Positions 34,626 through 42,657 of a DNA stretch of 64,000 nt are shown here, piece by piece. Made by a program: the position numbers and the translations under genes. Below the pieces are notes generated by a model. The model did not search any database. It saw only the letters and a list, made by a program, of their open reading frames with translations, and was not told where the DNA came from. Position 1 is the first letter of the stretch. Every line of letters starts with the position of its first letter. This stretch comes from Glycomyces lechevalierae. Lineage in GTDB: Bacteria; Actinomycetota; Actinomycetes; Mycobacteriales; Micromonosporaceae. Location of the stretch: positions 113,102-177,101 of the forward strand of contig NZ_JAPZVQ010000009.1 of assembly GCF_027622945.1 (NCBI RefSeq), given 5' to 3'.

Positions 34626-34957
34626 TGCTCCTCCTCAGGATCGGTGACGAAGCGCTCGAGCCTGTCGGTGCGCTCCTCCCAGCCCCGGCGCTGCTCGGCG
34701 AGCCAGCCGTCGACGAGCGCGAGGCGCTCGCGGCGGAGCGCGCAGGTGCGCACGCGACCGGATTTGGTGGTGCGGATGAGGCCGTTGGCCTCGAGCGTCC
34801 GCACGTGCTTCATGAACGAGGGCAGGGTGATCGGGAAGGCGTCCGCGAGGTCGCCCACGCTCTGGGGGCCGCGGCCGAGGCGTCGCACGACCTCGCGCCT
34901 GGTGGGGTCGGCGAGGGCGGTGAACAGGCCGTCCAGCTCCTCCGAATACTTTGCCAT
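34622..34957 (-). CDS. ArsR-family regulator
   Basis: A 111-residue winged-helix repressor (LFTALADPTRREVVRRLGRG, PITLPSFMKHVRTLEANGLI). No metal-binding cysteine motif is visible, which fits the non-metal ArsR group paired with SRPBCC proteins. The start at 34957 is at the usual family N-terminus. It is divergent from the PopR-like gene by 110 bp. It forms a coupled two-gene operon with the SRPBCC gene. Confidence 0.88.
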   Translation of the reverse strand: MAKYSEELDGLFTALADPTRREVVRRLGRGPQSVGDLADAFPITLPSFMKHVRTLEANGLIRTTKSGRVRTCALRRERLALVDGWLAEQRRGWEERTDRLERFVTDPEEEQ

Positions 34958-35067
34958 GAGGCTAAGTATCGCGCATCGCGGCGGTGGACGCAAGGGAACC
35001 GGGGTTTCCGTTCTGCTCAGGGCGAAACGTCCTGTTCAGCACGGCTCTCGCGGCTTTACGATGAGGC

Positions 35068-35421
35068 ATGGCCGAGACTGCTGCACCGGATCACGCGTCG
35101 CCGGACGAGAGCCCGAAGCGCACCGAGGGCGAACCCCTGTGGCGCGACGCCCTCGGCGAATGCCTCCGCGACCTGCGCCACGACCGCGGCGAGAAGCTCA
35201 CGGACACCGCCGGGCGGGCCGGGATCTCGCCGCAGTACCTCTCCGAGATCGAGCGCGGCATGAAGGACCCGTCGAGCGAGATGATCGCCGCCGTGGCCGG
35301 GGCCCTCGAACTCACGTTGACGGACTTGACGGTGGCGGTCGCCGAGCGGCTGCGGACGGTCCAGTTCACGGCCTCGGTCGCCGCGTACGTGCACCGCTCG
35401 GCGTACGCCCTCGCCGCCTAG
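35068..35421 (+). CDS. XRE-family regulator, PopR/ClgR-like
   Basis: A 117-residue protein with one Cro/CI helix-turn-helix (LRDLRHDRGEKLTDTAGRAG, ISPQYLSEIERGMKDPSSEM) and a short C-terminal extension ending SVAAYVHRSAYALAA. That C-terminus recalls ClgR/PopR proteins, whose hydrophobic tail serves as a degradation tag for Clp proteases. It lies tail-to-tail beside a clpP pair, and a PopR-box-like palindrome lies upstream of those genes. I infer it activates the clpP operon and is itself a Clp substrate. TACGAT lies 5 nt before its ATG. Confidence 0.8.
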   Translation: MAETAAPDHASPDESPKRTEGEPLWRDALGECLRDLRHDRGEKLTDTAGRAGISPQYLSEIERGMKDPSSEMIAAVAGALELTLTDLTVAVAERLRTVQFTASVAAYVHRSAYALAA

Positions 35422-35431
35422 CGCTCGACGG

Positions 35432-35464
35432 TCACCGTTCGCTTCACCGTTCGCTTCACCGTTC
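35432..35464. repeat. 12-bp tandem repeat carrying repeated stop codons
   Basis: TCACCGTTCGCT occurs at 35432 and 35444, with a partial third copy at 35456. On the minus strand it gives Glu-Arg-stop three times in frame at the end of the degenerate clpP gene. Confidence 0.8.
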
Positions 35465-36043
35465 AACCATGACGTGGTCGATGAGGCCGTAGTCCTTCGC
35501 CGCCTCGGCGGTGAAGACGCGGTCCCGGTCGGTGTCCGCGCGCAGCGCCTCGGCGGTCTGGCCGGTGTGGCGCGAGAGGATCGCCTCGATGTCCGCGCGC
35601 ACCCGCACGATCTCGTCGGCCGCGAGGATCAGGTCCGGGATCGTCCCGCGCCCCTGCCCGGCGGGCTGGTGGAGCACGACCCGGGCGTGCGGCAGCGCCG
35701 CGCGCATCCCCTCGGCGCCGGCCGCGAGGAGCACCGCGCCGACGGCCACGGCCTGGCCGACGCAGGTGGTCGCCACTTTCGCCTTGATGTACCGCATCGT
35801 GTCGTAGACGCCGAGCATCGCGCTCGGGTCGCCGCCCTCGCAGTTGATGAAGAGGTTGATGGTGCGCTCGGGGTTCTCCGCGTCCAGGTGCAGGAGCTGC
35901 GCGACGAGCGCGTTCGCCACGCCGGCGTCGATCCCGGTGCCCAGATAGATGATGCGCTCGCTGAGCAGGTACGAGTAGACGTCCATGATCCGCTCGCCGC
36001 GGTCGTTCTTGGTGATCACGTTGGGGATCGTGTAGCTGCTCAT
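35456..36043 (-). CDS. ClpP-family protein lacking the catalytic serine
   Basis: A 195-residue ClpP homologue. The usual GQAASMG nucleophile motif reads GQAVAVGAVLLAAG, so Ala100 stands where Ser should be. His125 (HARVVLHQPAGQ) and Asp174 (DTDRDRVF) are kept. The oxyanion loop is NCEGGD instead of NSPGGS. It is therefore probably an inactive structural subunit, like ClpR of cyanobacteria and plastids. The ATG overlaps the stop of the active clpP by 4 nt, so the two are made together and likely form mixed rings. Three in-frame stops mark its end. Confidence 0.9.
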   Translation of the reverse strand: MSSYTIPNVITKNDRGERIMDVYSYLLSERIIYLGTGIDAGVANALVAQLLHLDAENPERTINLFINCEGGDPSAMLGVYDTMRYIKAKVATTCVGQAVAVGAVLLAAGAEGMRAALPHARVVLHQPAGQGRGTIPDLILAADEIVRVRADIEAILSRHTGQTAEALRADTDRDRVFTAEAAKDYGLIDHVMVER

Positions 36044-36669
36044 GCGGAGGCTCCTTCGCGGGTGAGGCCGAGGCCGATGCTGCGGCGGGCGTGCGGGGCG
36101 ATCTCGTCGAACGCGGTGACGACGCCGTCGATGAAGCCGTAGTCGAGCGCTTCGGTCGCGGTGTACCAGCGGTCGTGGAGGGAGTCCTCGAAGACGCGCT
36201 CCAGCGGCTGGCCGGTGTCCTCGGCGATGAGGCCGAGCACGGTGTCGCGGGTGTGCCGCAGGTCGTTGGCCTGCAGTTCGATGTCGACGGCGGCGCCGCC
36301 GATCCCGGCCGAGCCCTGATGCATCAGGACGCGGGCGTGCGGGAGGGCGCGGCGCTTGCCCTTGGTGCCCGAGGAGAGCAGGAACTGGCCCGCGCTGCAC
36401 GCCAGCCCCAGCGCCAATGTGGACACATCGCAGGGGATGAGCCGCATGACGTCCCGGATCGCGAGCATCGAGGGCACCGACCCGCCCGGGGAGTGGATCC
36501 ACAGTGCGATGTCGGCGGAGGCGTTCTCCCCTGCGAGGGAGAGCATCTGCGTGGCGAGGAGGGTCCCGTTGTCGTCGTCCAGCGCGCCGTCGAGGACGAG
36601 CACGCGCTGCTGGTACAGCTCGCGGCGGGCCCTGTCGTCGAACAGCGGCGGTTTCCCGTTTTCACTCAT
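36040..36669 (-). CDS. clpP: ATP-dependent Clp protease proteolytic subunit
   Basis: A 209-residue ClpP with an intact triad: Ser92 in GLACSAGQFLLSSG, His117 in HARVLMHQGSAGIGG and Asp in LHDRWYTA; oxyanion loop HSPGGS at 59-64. It degrades unfolded or tagged proteins with a Clp ATPase in the cytoplasm. It is the first gene of a two-gene operon with the serine-less paralogue, matching the clpP3-clpP4 arrangement of Streptomyces that PopR controls. This is probably a conditional second Clp system rather than the essential clpP1P2. Confidence 0.93.
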   Translation of the reverse strand: MSENGKPPLFDDRARRELYQQRVLVLDGALDDDNGTLLATQMLSLAGENASADIALWIHSPGGSVPSMLAIRDVMRLIPCDVSTLALGLACSAGQFLLSSGTKGKRRALPHARVLMHQGSAGIGGAAVDIELQANDLRHTRDTVLGLIAEDTGQPLERVFEDSLHDRWYTATEALDYGFIDGVVTAFDEIAPHARRSIGLGLTREGASA

Positions 36670-36710
36670 GCCTCCACCATGGCGGGGCGCGGGTGCGGGC
36701 CGCCACCGAT

Positions 36711-36725
36711 TCCGCCTGGGGCGGA
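36711..36725. promoter_or_regulatory. PopR-box-like palindrome upstream of clpP
   Basis: TCCGCC-TGG-GGCGGA is a perfect 15-bp inverted repeat 42 bp upstream of the clpP start. It differs by one symmetric position from TCTGCC-N3-GGCAGA, which I recall as the PopR site before Streptomyces clpP3-clpP4. Confidence 0.65.
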
Positions 36726-36745
36726 TCCGCTGTGAGCAGCGCGGG

Positions 36746-37354
36746 TCAGTCGCGCGGCCCGGCGAGCCCGGAATGCAGCAGGTCGGTGAGGGTGTCGATC
36801 ACGGCGTCGTCGTCGAACTCGCGCCCGCGCGCGGAGTTGACCGCGTAGCCGAGCATCGCGAGCATCGCGCCGATCGCGGCGGCGACCAGCTCAGGGTCGC
36901 CGGGGAGCGCCTTGCCCTGCTCGGCGCTGTACTCCAGGTGCTGTTTGAGGATGCCGGTCTCGCCGACGAGGTCGTTCCAGGCGCGGCCGCTGCCCGGCTC
37001 GGCCGCGATCATGGCCTGGAACAGCGCGGAGACGACCGGGGCGTGCTCGCGGAACACGGTCCAGGAGACCGCCAGGTGCTGTCGCAGTTGGGCGCGGTCG
37101 GTGAGGTCGTGCTCCCGGGGATGGACGGCGGTGTCGACGAGTTCGTCCGCGCGGTCCTCCATGCCCTGCAGGAGCGCTTGCAGCAGTTCGTCTTTGCTCG
37201 TGAAGTGCTCGTAGAAGGACCCGGTCGCGCGGCCGGCCTCCTTGGTGATGTCGGTGATCTTGGTGTTGAGGTAGCCGCGCTCGGCGAACAGGCGCCGGGC
37301 CGCGTCGAGCAGCGCGGTCCTGGTCTCGGCCGCTTTCGCCTTGCGCACGCCCAT
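36746..37354 (-). CDS. TetR-family regulator
   Basis: A 202-residue repressor: DNA-binding domain TRTALLDAARRLFAERGYLN, then KITDITKEAGRATGSFYEHF, with a C-terminal ligand domain close to AcrR-type regulators. Start ATG 37354. It is divergent from an FAD monooxygenase; the gap carries three phased operator repeats, so it almost certainly represses that gene and itself. Confidence 0.92.
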   Translation of the reverse strand: MGVRKAKAAETRTALLDAARRLFAERGYLNTKITDITKEAGRATGSFYEHFTSKDELLQALLQGMEDRADELVDTAVHPREHDLTDRAQLRQHLAVSWTVFREHAPVVSALFQAMIAAEPGSGRAWNDLVGETGILKQHLEYSAEQGKALPGDPELVAAAIGAMLAMLGYAVNSARGREFDDDAVIDTLTDLLHSGLAGPRD

Positions 37355-37379
37355 GCGGGGAGCCCTTCCTGATAGGGGG

Positions 37380-37443
37380 TTGACAGGAGGCCAGTATACC
37401 GAACATACTTTCACCGAACTTAGATTCAGTGAACATACATTCA
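37380..37443 (+). promoter_or_regulatory. Monooxygenase promoter with three tandem TetR sites
   Basis: GAACATACTTTCA (37401), GAACTTAGATTCA (37416) and GAACATACATTCA (37431) repeat with an exact 15-bp period; the third includes a TGAA-N6-TTCA palindrome. Upstream is TTGACA (37380-37385) with CATACT 18 bp on (37404-37409), so the sites cover the -10 to the ribosome-binding site. Confidence 0.8.
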
Positions 37444-37453
37444 GGGAGTTTCC

Positions 37454-38614
37454 ATGCGAGTGATCGTTGTGGGCGGAGGCGTCGCCGGAGCCGCGGCCGC
37501 GCTGGCGCTGCGGCGGGTCGGCGCCGAGGTCGTGGTCTACGAGGCCTACGCGGACCCGGCGGGTGACGTGGGGTCGTTCGTGAGCCTGGCCGCGAACGGA
37601 CTGCGCGGCCTCGAACTGCTCGGCTGCCTCGCGGCCGTGCAGGAAGCGGGCATCGACGTGCCTCGGCAGCGCATGTGGTCGGCCGGCGGGATGCTGCTCG
37701 GCGACGTGGCGCGGGGGCGGCGCGAGGCGGACGGGTTGCATTCGGTCACGCTCATGCGCGGGCGCCTGGTCGAGGCCCTGCGCGGCGCCGCGATCGCGGC
37801 CGGGGCCGAGTTCCGGCTCGGGGAGCGGGTGACCGGCGCTGAAGGCGCCTCGGTCGAGTTCGCGAACGGATCGCGGGACCGCGGGGACCTGGTGGTGGCC
37901 GCCGACGGGATCTGGTCGGTGCTGCGCGGCGTGGTCGACGCGGCGGCGCCGCGGCCCGAGTACGCCGGGCTGTACACGGTTTCCGGTGTGGCCGAAGGGG
38001 TCGCGGTGGAGCCGGGGGTGTTCAACATGACCTTCGGGCGCGGCGGCGCGTTCATCCATGTGGCCGGTGAGCAGGGGGAGGTGTGGTGGGCGGCCCAGAT
38101 CAACGACCCGGTCGAACCCCGACGCGACGGCGTCAGCGATGCGGAGCGGCTGCGGCGGACGGCCGCGGTGTACCGGGGCGAGGCCGAGACGTCGCGGGTG
38201 ATCGCCGGGACGGTGCGGCTGCACCGCCCGGTCGTGCACCATGTGCTCGACGAAGTGCGGACCTGGCACCGCGGCCGCATCGTGCTGGTCGGGGACGCGG
38301 CGCATCCGGTCGGCGCGGGGCAGGGCGCGTCGATGGCGATCGAGGACGCGATCGCGCTGGCCGAGGCGGTGCGGGGATCGTCGGATGTGGAGGCGGCGCT
38401 GGAGGCGTATGCGGCGCAGCGCAAGCCGAGGATCAGCAAGCTGCTGGGCGCGGCCGAGGACAACCGCGGCGCGAAGCGGGCGGGTCCGGCGAAACGGCGG
38501 GTGCAGGCGCTGATGATGCGGATCTTCATCCCGCTGGTGTACGAGAAGGCCACGGGCTGGCTCTACGACTACCGCCCCGTCCTCGGGTCCGAGGCGCGGA
38601 CGCCCGGAGCCTGA
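37454..38614 (+). CDS. FAD-dependent monooxygenase
   Basis: A 386-residue group A flavoprotein hydroxylase (PHBH-like). The dinucleotide motif VVGGGVAGAAAALAL lies at residues 5-19, the DG-like VVAADGIWS follows mid-protein, and the second FAD motif LVGDAAHPVGAGQGASMAIE is followed by DAIALAEAV. It would hydroxylate an aromatic compound using NAD(P)H and O2. GGGAG ribosome-binding site. Controlled by the adjacent TetR, suggesting detoxification of an inducer, possibly an antibiotic; substrate not predictable. Confidence 0.9.
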   Translation: MRVIVVGGGVAGAAAALALRRVGAEVVVYEAYADPAGDVGSFVSLAANGLRGLELLGCLAAVQEAGIDVPRQRMWSAGGMLLGDVARGRREADGLHSVTLMRGRLVEALRGAAIAAGAEFRLGERVTGAEGASVEFANGSRDRGDLVVAADGIWSVLRGVVDAAAPRPEYAGLYTVSGVAEGVAVEPGVFNMTFGRGGAFIHVAGEQGEVWWAAQINDPVEPRRDGVSDAERLRRTAAVYRGEAETSRVIAGTVRLHRPVVHHVLDEVRTWHRGRIVLVGDAAHPVGAGQGASMAIEDAIALAEAVRGSSDVEAALEAYAAQRKPRISKLLGAAEDNRGAKRAGPAKRRVQALMMRIFIPLVYEKATGWLYDYRPVLGSEARTPGA

Positions 38615-38650
38615 ACCGCGGAAATCCCCCGGGCCCGGCGCCGCGCTGCT

Positions 38651-38656
38651 TAGGCT
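38651..38656 (+). promoter_or_regulatory. -10 element TAGGCT, leaderless start
   Basis: TAGGCT, 6 nt, then ATG at 38663. Confidence 0.45.
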
Positions 38657-38662
38657 CCACGC

Positions 38663-39193
38663 ATGACGAGATGGATACGACACCAGCGCGCGTGCGCGGT
38701 CGCGGCGGCCGCGTTCGCCCTGCTCGCGGCGGCCGCTTGCGGGGACTCCGACGGCGGCGGCACGCCGTACGGCGGCGACTCGACCACGGGGGCTTCAGCA
38801 TCGCCGTCCGAGACGGCCACGGCCGAGACGGCGGCGGCGCTCGCGGTCGCGAACGACGACGACCACGGCGAGTTCCTGGTCGACGGCGACGGCCTCACGC
38901 TGTACCTGTTCACCTCGGACTCGCCGGACACGACGACCTGCTACGACGCGTGCGAGCGCACGTGGCCGCCGCTGCTCACCGACACGGCCGACGTCACGGC
39001 CGGGACCGGGATCGACGCCTCGCTCATCGGCACGATCGAGCGCAAGGACGGCACCACGCAGGTCACGTACAACCACTGGCCGCTGTACTACTACGCCGAC
39101 GACGAAGGGCCGGGCGAGACGGACGGCCAAGGCGTGCAGGACGTCTGGTTCCTGGTCTCGCCCGCGGGCGACGCGAACAAGACGGATTCCTAG
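38663..39193 (+). CDS. Lipoprotein with COG4315-type repeats
   Basis: A 176-residue exported lipoprotein: signal peptide ending LLAAAACGDS (lipidated Cys), an acidic Ser/Thr linker, then two 'secreted repeat of unknown function' units (LVDGDGLTLYLFTSDSPDTT, CYDACERTWPPLLTD; and NHWPLYYYADD, GVQDVWFLVSP). Members occur next to redox or sigma-factor genes and are of unknown role. Its TAG stop overlaps the TAG of the convergent response-regulator gene in the shared tetramer CTAG (39190-39193). Confidence 0.88.
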   Translation: MTRWIRHQRACAVAAAAFALLAAAACGDSDGGGTPYGGDSTTGASASPSETATAETAAALAVANDDDHGEFLVDGDGLTLYLFTSDSPDTTTCYDACERTWPPLLTDTADVTAGTGIDASLIGTIERKDGTTQVTYNHWPLYYYADDEGPGETDGQGVQDVWFLVSPAGDANKTDS

Positions 39194-39882
39194 TGTGTCG
39201 CCGGGCCGTCCGGCCGGCGCCAGCGGTAGCGGCGCTCCGGGCGGCCCCGCCCCGCGTACTTCAAGGCGACCTCGGCGCGGCCGGTCTCGGCCAGCTGCTC
39301 GAGGTAGCGGCGGGCGCTCACACGGGAGACGCCGATCCGCTCGGCGCATTCGGCCGCGGAGAGGGTCTCGCGGGTCTCGCGCAGCGCGGTCTCCACGAGC
39401 TTCGCCGTCTCGGTGCTGAACCCCTTGGGCAGCAACGCGATCGGTCCCGTAGCGGGCCGGTCGAAGGCCCGGTCGACGTCGGCCTGGTCGCGCACGGCCG
39501 CCGCCGCGAGCCCGGCCCGGCGGTTCGCGTACTGCTCCAGCCGCTCGGCGAAGTCGTCGTAGCCGAAGGGCTTGAGCAGGTAGGAGACGACGCCGAGCCG
39601 CACGGCCGCGCGCACCGCCTCGGCCTCGCGGGCCGCCGAGATCACCATGACGTCGCATTCGTGGCCTTCGGCGCGCATCCGCGGCAGCAGGTCGAGCCCG
39701 AACACGTCCGGCAGGTACAGGTCGAGGAGCACCAGGTCGGGCTGGTGCTCGGCGAGCGCCGCGAGGGTCTCCTCACCGGAGCGGGCCGTGCCGACCACTC
39801 GGAATCCGGGAGTGCGTTCGACGAAGCCGCGGTGGATGTTGACCAGCCGGAAGTCGTCGTCGACGACCAGCACATCGATCAT
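39190..39882 (-). CDS. CitB/DctR-type response regulator
   Basis: A 230-residue two-component regulator: receiver with acidic pocket VVDDD and phospho-acceptor Asp54 (LLDLYLPD), Lys in LLKPF, then a C-terminal HTH (LSAAECAERIGVSRVSARRY) as in CitB/DcuR proteins that answer carboxylic acids. Its ATG overlaps the histidine kinase stop by 4 nt. With the kinase it most likely controls the divergent tctCBA operon. Confidence 0.92.
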   Translation of the reverse strand: MIDVLVVDDDFRLVNIHRGFVERTPGFRVVGTARSGEETLAALAEHQPDLVLLDLYLPDVFGLDLLPRMRAEGHECDVMVISAAREAEAVRAAVRLGVVSYLLKPFGYDDFAERLEQYANRRAGLAAAAVRDQADVDRAFDRPATGPIALLPKGFSTETAKLVETALRETRETLSAAECAERIGVSRVSARRYLEQLAETGRAEVALKYAGRGRPERRYRWRRPDGPATH

Positions 39883-41588
39883 GTCGGTTCCTTCTCCGGG
39901 CGGGTGGCGGCGAACGGCGGGGCGGCTTCGCGGAGGAGCGGCAGGACGGCGGTGAAGCGGGCGCCCCGCTCGGTGTGCTCCAGGGCCACGGAGCCGCCGT
40001 GATGCTCGCACACGAGCCTGGTCAGCGCAAGTCCGATGCCGTGCTCGCCGGCCGCGGCCTTCGTCGTGTAGCCGTGCTCGAAGACCTCCCCGGCGGTCTC
40101 CGGCGGGACGCCCGGGCCGGAGTCGTGGACCGTGATCCGAACGGCCCCATCCGCTTCGACGATCTGCACCGCGACCCAAGCATCGGTGTCGCTGCGGCGC
40201 GGCAGCGGCGCGTCGCGCACGAGTCCGGCCGCCGCCTCGACCGCGTTGTCGACGAGGTTGCCGAGGACGGTGCCGACGTCGGCGGAGTCCTCGGGCGCGA
40301 GCGGCCCGAGCGCGCTCCCGTCGACCATGTCGAGCCGCACCCGCCGCTCGGAGGCCTGCGCGGACTTCGCCATGAGCAGGGCCGCGATCGCCTTGTCCCG
40401 GATCGGCTCGCCGATCGAGAGGTCCAGGGACTGGCGGTGCCGGTTGAGCGCGTCGATGTACCGCACGACCTCGTCCTGCTCGCCGATCTGGATGAGCCCG
40501 GAGATCGTGTGCAGCTTGTTGTCGAACTCGTGCGCCTGCGCCCGGAGGGCTTCGGCGGTGGAGCGGAACGAGCCGAGGTCGCGTTCGAGCTGCGCGAGCT
40601 CGGTGCGGTCGCGGAACGTGGCCACCGCGCCGAGCGGGCGGCCGTCCTTCTCGACGGGCATCCGGTTCACGACCAGCACCCGGTTCCCTTGCAGCACCAC
40701 CTGGTCCGAGCCTTCGGCCGCGCCCGTGAGCACGTCGCGCAGCCGGGCGGTCAGGTCGAGCTCCCCGAGGGTGCGGCCCTCCGCGTCCTGCGGCAGGTCG
40801 AGCAGCCGCCGCGCCACGTCGTTCACCAGCGTCACCCGCTGCTGGTCGTCCAGGGCGACCACGCCCTCCGCGATCCCGTAGAGCATCGCCTCGCGGTGCT
40901 CGGCCAGCCCCGCGATCTCGCGCGGTTCCATCCCGAACGTCTGCCGCTTGATCCGCCGCGCCAGCAGCCACGACCCCGCGACCCCGACCGCCGACGCGAT
41001 GCCGAGGTACAGCAGCAGGTCAGGGCTGTCCCCGGCGAGCATCGCGGCCGCCGACGGCACCTCCTGGCCGACGACCGCGACGCCGAGGAGGTCGTAGGTC
41101 TCGGCGCTGATCACGGGCGCCTGCGCGACGAGCTCGGTGAGCCCGCCCAGCTCGATCTCGCCCCGCCAGCCGCGGCCGTCCAGCACGCCCGGTCCGAGCG
41201 GCAGGTCACTGCCGATGAGCAGCGGGTTCGTGGACGCGACGACTTCGCCGTCCGCGTCCACGATCGTCACCGAGGACACCTGCCAGCGCTGTTGGCTCGA
41301 CTGGATCTCAGGCGCGAGGGTCTGCGCCGGGACGGGCTCCGGGAGCCGCTCGCGCACCAGGTCGGAGGCGGCGAGGCTCTCCGCGAGCTGCGTGACGCGT
41401 CGGCCCTGCTCGACGTTGAACACCGCCGCGGACTGCGCGAGCGAGAGCCCGGCGACGGCGGCGAGCACCAGGAGGATCACCGTCAGCTGGAAGGCGAGCA
41501 GCTGACCGGCGAGGGTCGGACGGCGCGGGAAGCGCGGGCGGCGCAGTTTGGGCCTGAACACAATGAACTCAATGATCGTTACGGACAC
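39879..41588 (-). CDS. CitA/DcuS-type sensor histidine kinase
   Basis: A 569-residue membrane kinase. One transmembrane helix near residues 30-52, a periplasmic PDC-like sensing domain (LAPEIQSSQQRWQVSSVTIV, DADGEVVASTNP), a second helix near 190-210, a cytoplasmic PAS domain (MLYGIAEGVVALDDQQRVTL), an H-box with AQAHEFDNKLHTISGLIQIG and an HATPase domain (VLGNLVDNAVEAA, HDSGPGVPPETAG). The annotated start is a GTG; GTG at 41561 is an alternative. It senses external di- or tricarboxylates by analogy, matching the adjacent Tct transporter. Confidence 0.9.
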   Translation of the reverse strand: MSVTIIEFIVFRPKLRRPRFPRRPTLAGQLLAFQLTVILLVLAAVAGLSLAQSAAVFNVEQGRRVTQLAESLAASDLVRERLPEPVPAQTLAPEIQSSQQRWQVSSVTIVDADGEVVASTNPLLIGSDLPLGPGVLDGRGWRGEIELGGLTELVAQAPVISAETYDLLGVAVVGQEVPSAAAMLAGDSPDLLLYLGIASAVGVAGSWLLARRIKRQTFGMEPREIAGLAEHREAMLYGIAEGVVALDDQQRVTLVNDVARRLLDLPQDAEGRTLGELDLTARLRDVLTGAAEGSDQVVLQGNRVLVVNRMPVEKDGRPLGAVATFRDRTELAQLERDLGSFRSTAEALRAQAHEFDNKLHTISGLIQIGEQDEVVRYIDALNRHRQSLDLSIGEPIRDKAIAALLMAKSAQASERRVRLDMVDGSALGPLAPEDSADVGTVLGNLVDNAVEAAAGLVRDAPLPRRSDTDAWVAVQIVEADGAVRITVHDSGPGVPPETAGEVFEHGYTTKAAAGEHGIGLALTRLVCEHHGGSVALEHTERGARFTAVLPLLREAAPPFAATRPEKEPT

Positions 41589-41661
41589 AAGGCTGACGTC
41601 GGGGCCGCGTCAGGGTGACCATCGTCTCTCACACCACCCTCGAAATGAAAGAGCAACGACG

Positions 41662-42657
41662 ATGAAATTTCCCCGGAGGGCCCTCCTCAGCGCCGCGGCG
41701 GCCGTCCCCCTCGCTGCCACGGCCACGGCCTGCGGTCTCACCGCAGAAGACGGCGGCGACGGCGGACCGCTCACCGGTCTGCGCATCATGGTGCCCAACA
41801 GTCCCGGCGGCGGCTACGACACGACCGCCCGCTCCATCGCCCGCATCATGGAGGACGAGTCGATCGCGAAGGCGATCGAGGTGTTCAACCTCGAAGGCGC
41901 CGGCGGCACGGTCGGCCTGCAGCGGGTCGTGAGCGAAGAGGCCAACGGCAAGCTCGCGATGCAGATGGGCCTGGGCGTCGTGGGCGCCTCCTACACGCAG
42001 AACTCCGAGGCGAAGCTGACCGGGACGACCCCGCTGGCGAAGCTCGTCGAGGAGTCCGGCGCGATCGTCGTCCCGGCGGCCTCCCCGTTCCAGACCATCG
42101 ACGACCTCGTCACGGCCTGGGCCGCGGACCTCAAGGGCGTCACCGTCGGCGGCGGCTCCTCCCCCGGCGGCCCCGACCACCTGCTGCCGATGCAGCTCGC
42201 GAAGGCCGTGGGCATCGACCCGACCCAGGTCAACTACGTCTCGTACGACGGCGGCGGGGAGCTCCTGCCCGCGCTGCTGGGCGAGAAGATCGGGTTCGGC
42301 GCGAGCGGCGTGGGCGAGTTCATCGACCAGATCGAGGCCGGTCAGCTCCGGGTCCTCGCGGTGTCCGGCGCCGAGCGCGTCGACGTCGTCCCGGACGCGC
42401 CCACGTTCGGTGAGTCCGGCATCGACCTGGAGTTCACGAACTGGCGCGGCTGGGTGGCCCCGCCCGGGATCGAGGACGCCGACCGGCAGGCCTGGATCGA
42501 CGCGCTCACCGCCATGCACGACTCCGCGGCCTGGCAGGACGAGCTCGAGAAGCAGGGCTGGACCGACGCGTTCATCACCGGCGACGAGTTCGGGGACTTC
42601 CTCGCCGAGCAGGACGCGACGGTGGCCGCGACCCTCCAGGAACTGGGCCTGGCATGA
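41662..42657 (+). CDS. tctC: Tripartite tricarboxylate transporter substrate-binding protein
   Basis: A 331-residue extracytoplasmic binding lipoprotein (signal RRALLSAAAAVPLAATATAC). Typical TctC blocks: IMVPNSPGGGYDTTARSIAR, EGAGGTVGLQRV, PGGPDHLL, YDGGGELLPALLGEKI and TNWRGWVAPPGI. It captures citrate or a related carboxylate and delivers it to TctAB. First gene of tctCBA, divergent from the CitAB-like sensor pair, whose phosphorylation probably switches the operon on. Confidence 0.92.
   Translation: MKFPRRALLSAAAAVPLAATATACGLTAEDGGDGGPLTGLRIMVPNSPGGGYDTTARSIARIMEDESIAKAIEVFNLEGAGGTVGLQRVVSEEANGKLAMQMGLGVVGASYTQNSEAKLTGTTPLAKLVEESGAIVVPAASPFQTIDDLVTAWAADLKGVTVGGGSSPGGPDHLLPMQLAKAVGIDPTQVNYVSYDGGGELLPALLGEKIGFGASGVGEFIDQIEAGQLRVLAVSGAERVDVVPDAPTFGESGIDLEFTNWRGWVAPPGIEDADRQAWIDALTAMHDSAAWQDELEKQGWTDAFITGDEFGDFLAEQDATVAATLQELGLA

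Noticed and set aside
36746..38683. A 645-residue minus-strand frame running through the monooxygenase
   Set aside because: Only its last 202 codons (from 37354) are the real TetR protein. The upstream part is antisense to an FAD enzyme with clear motifs.
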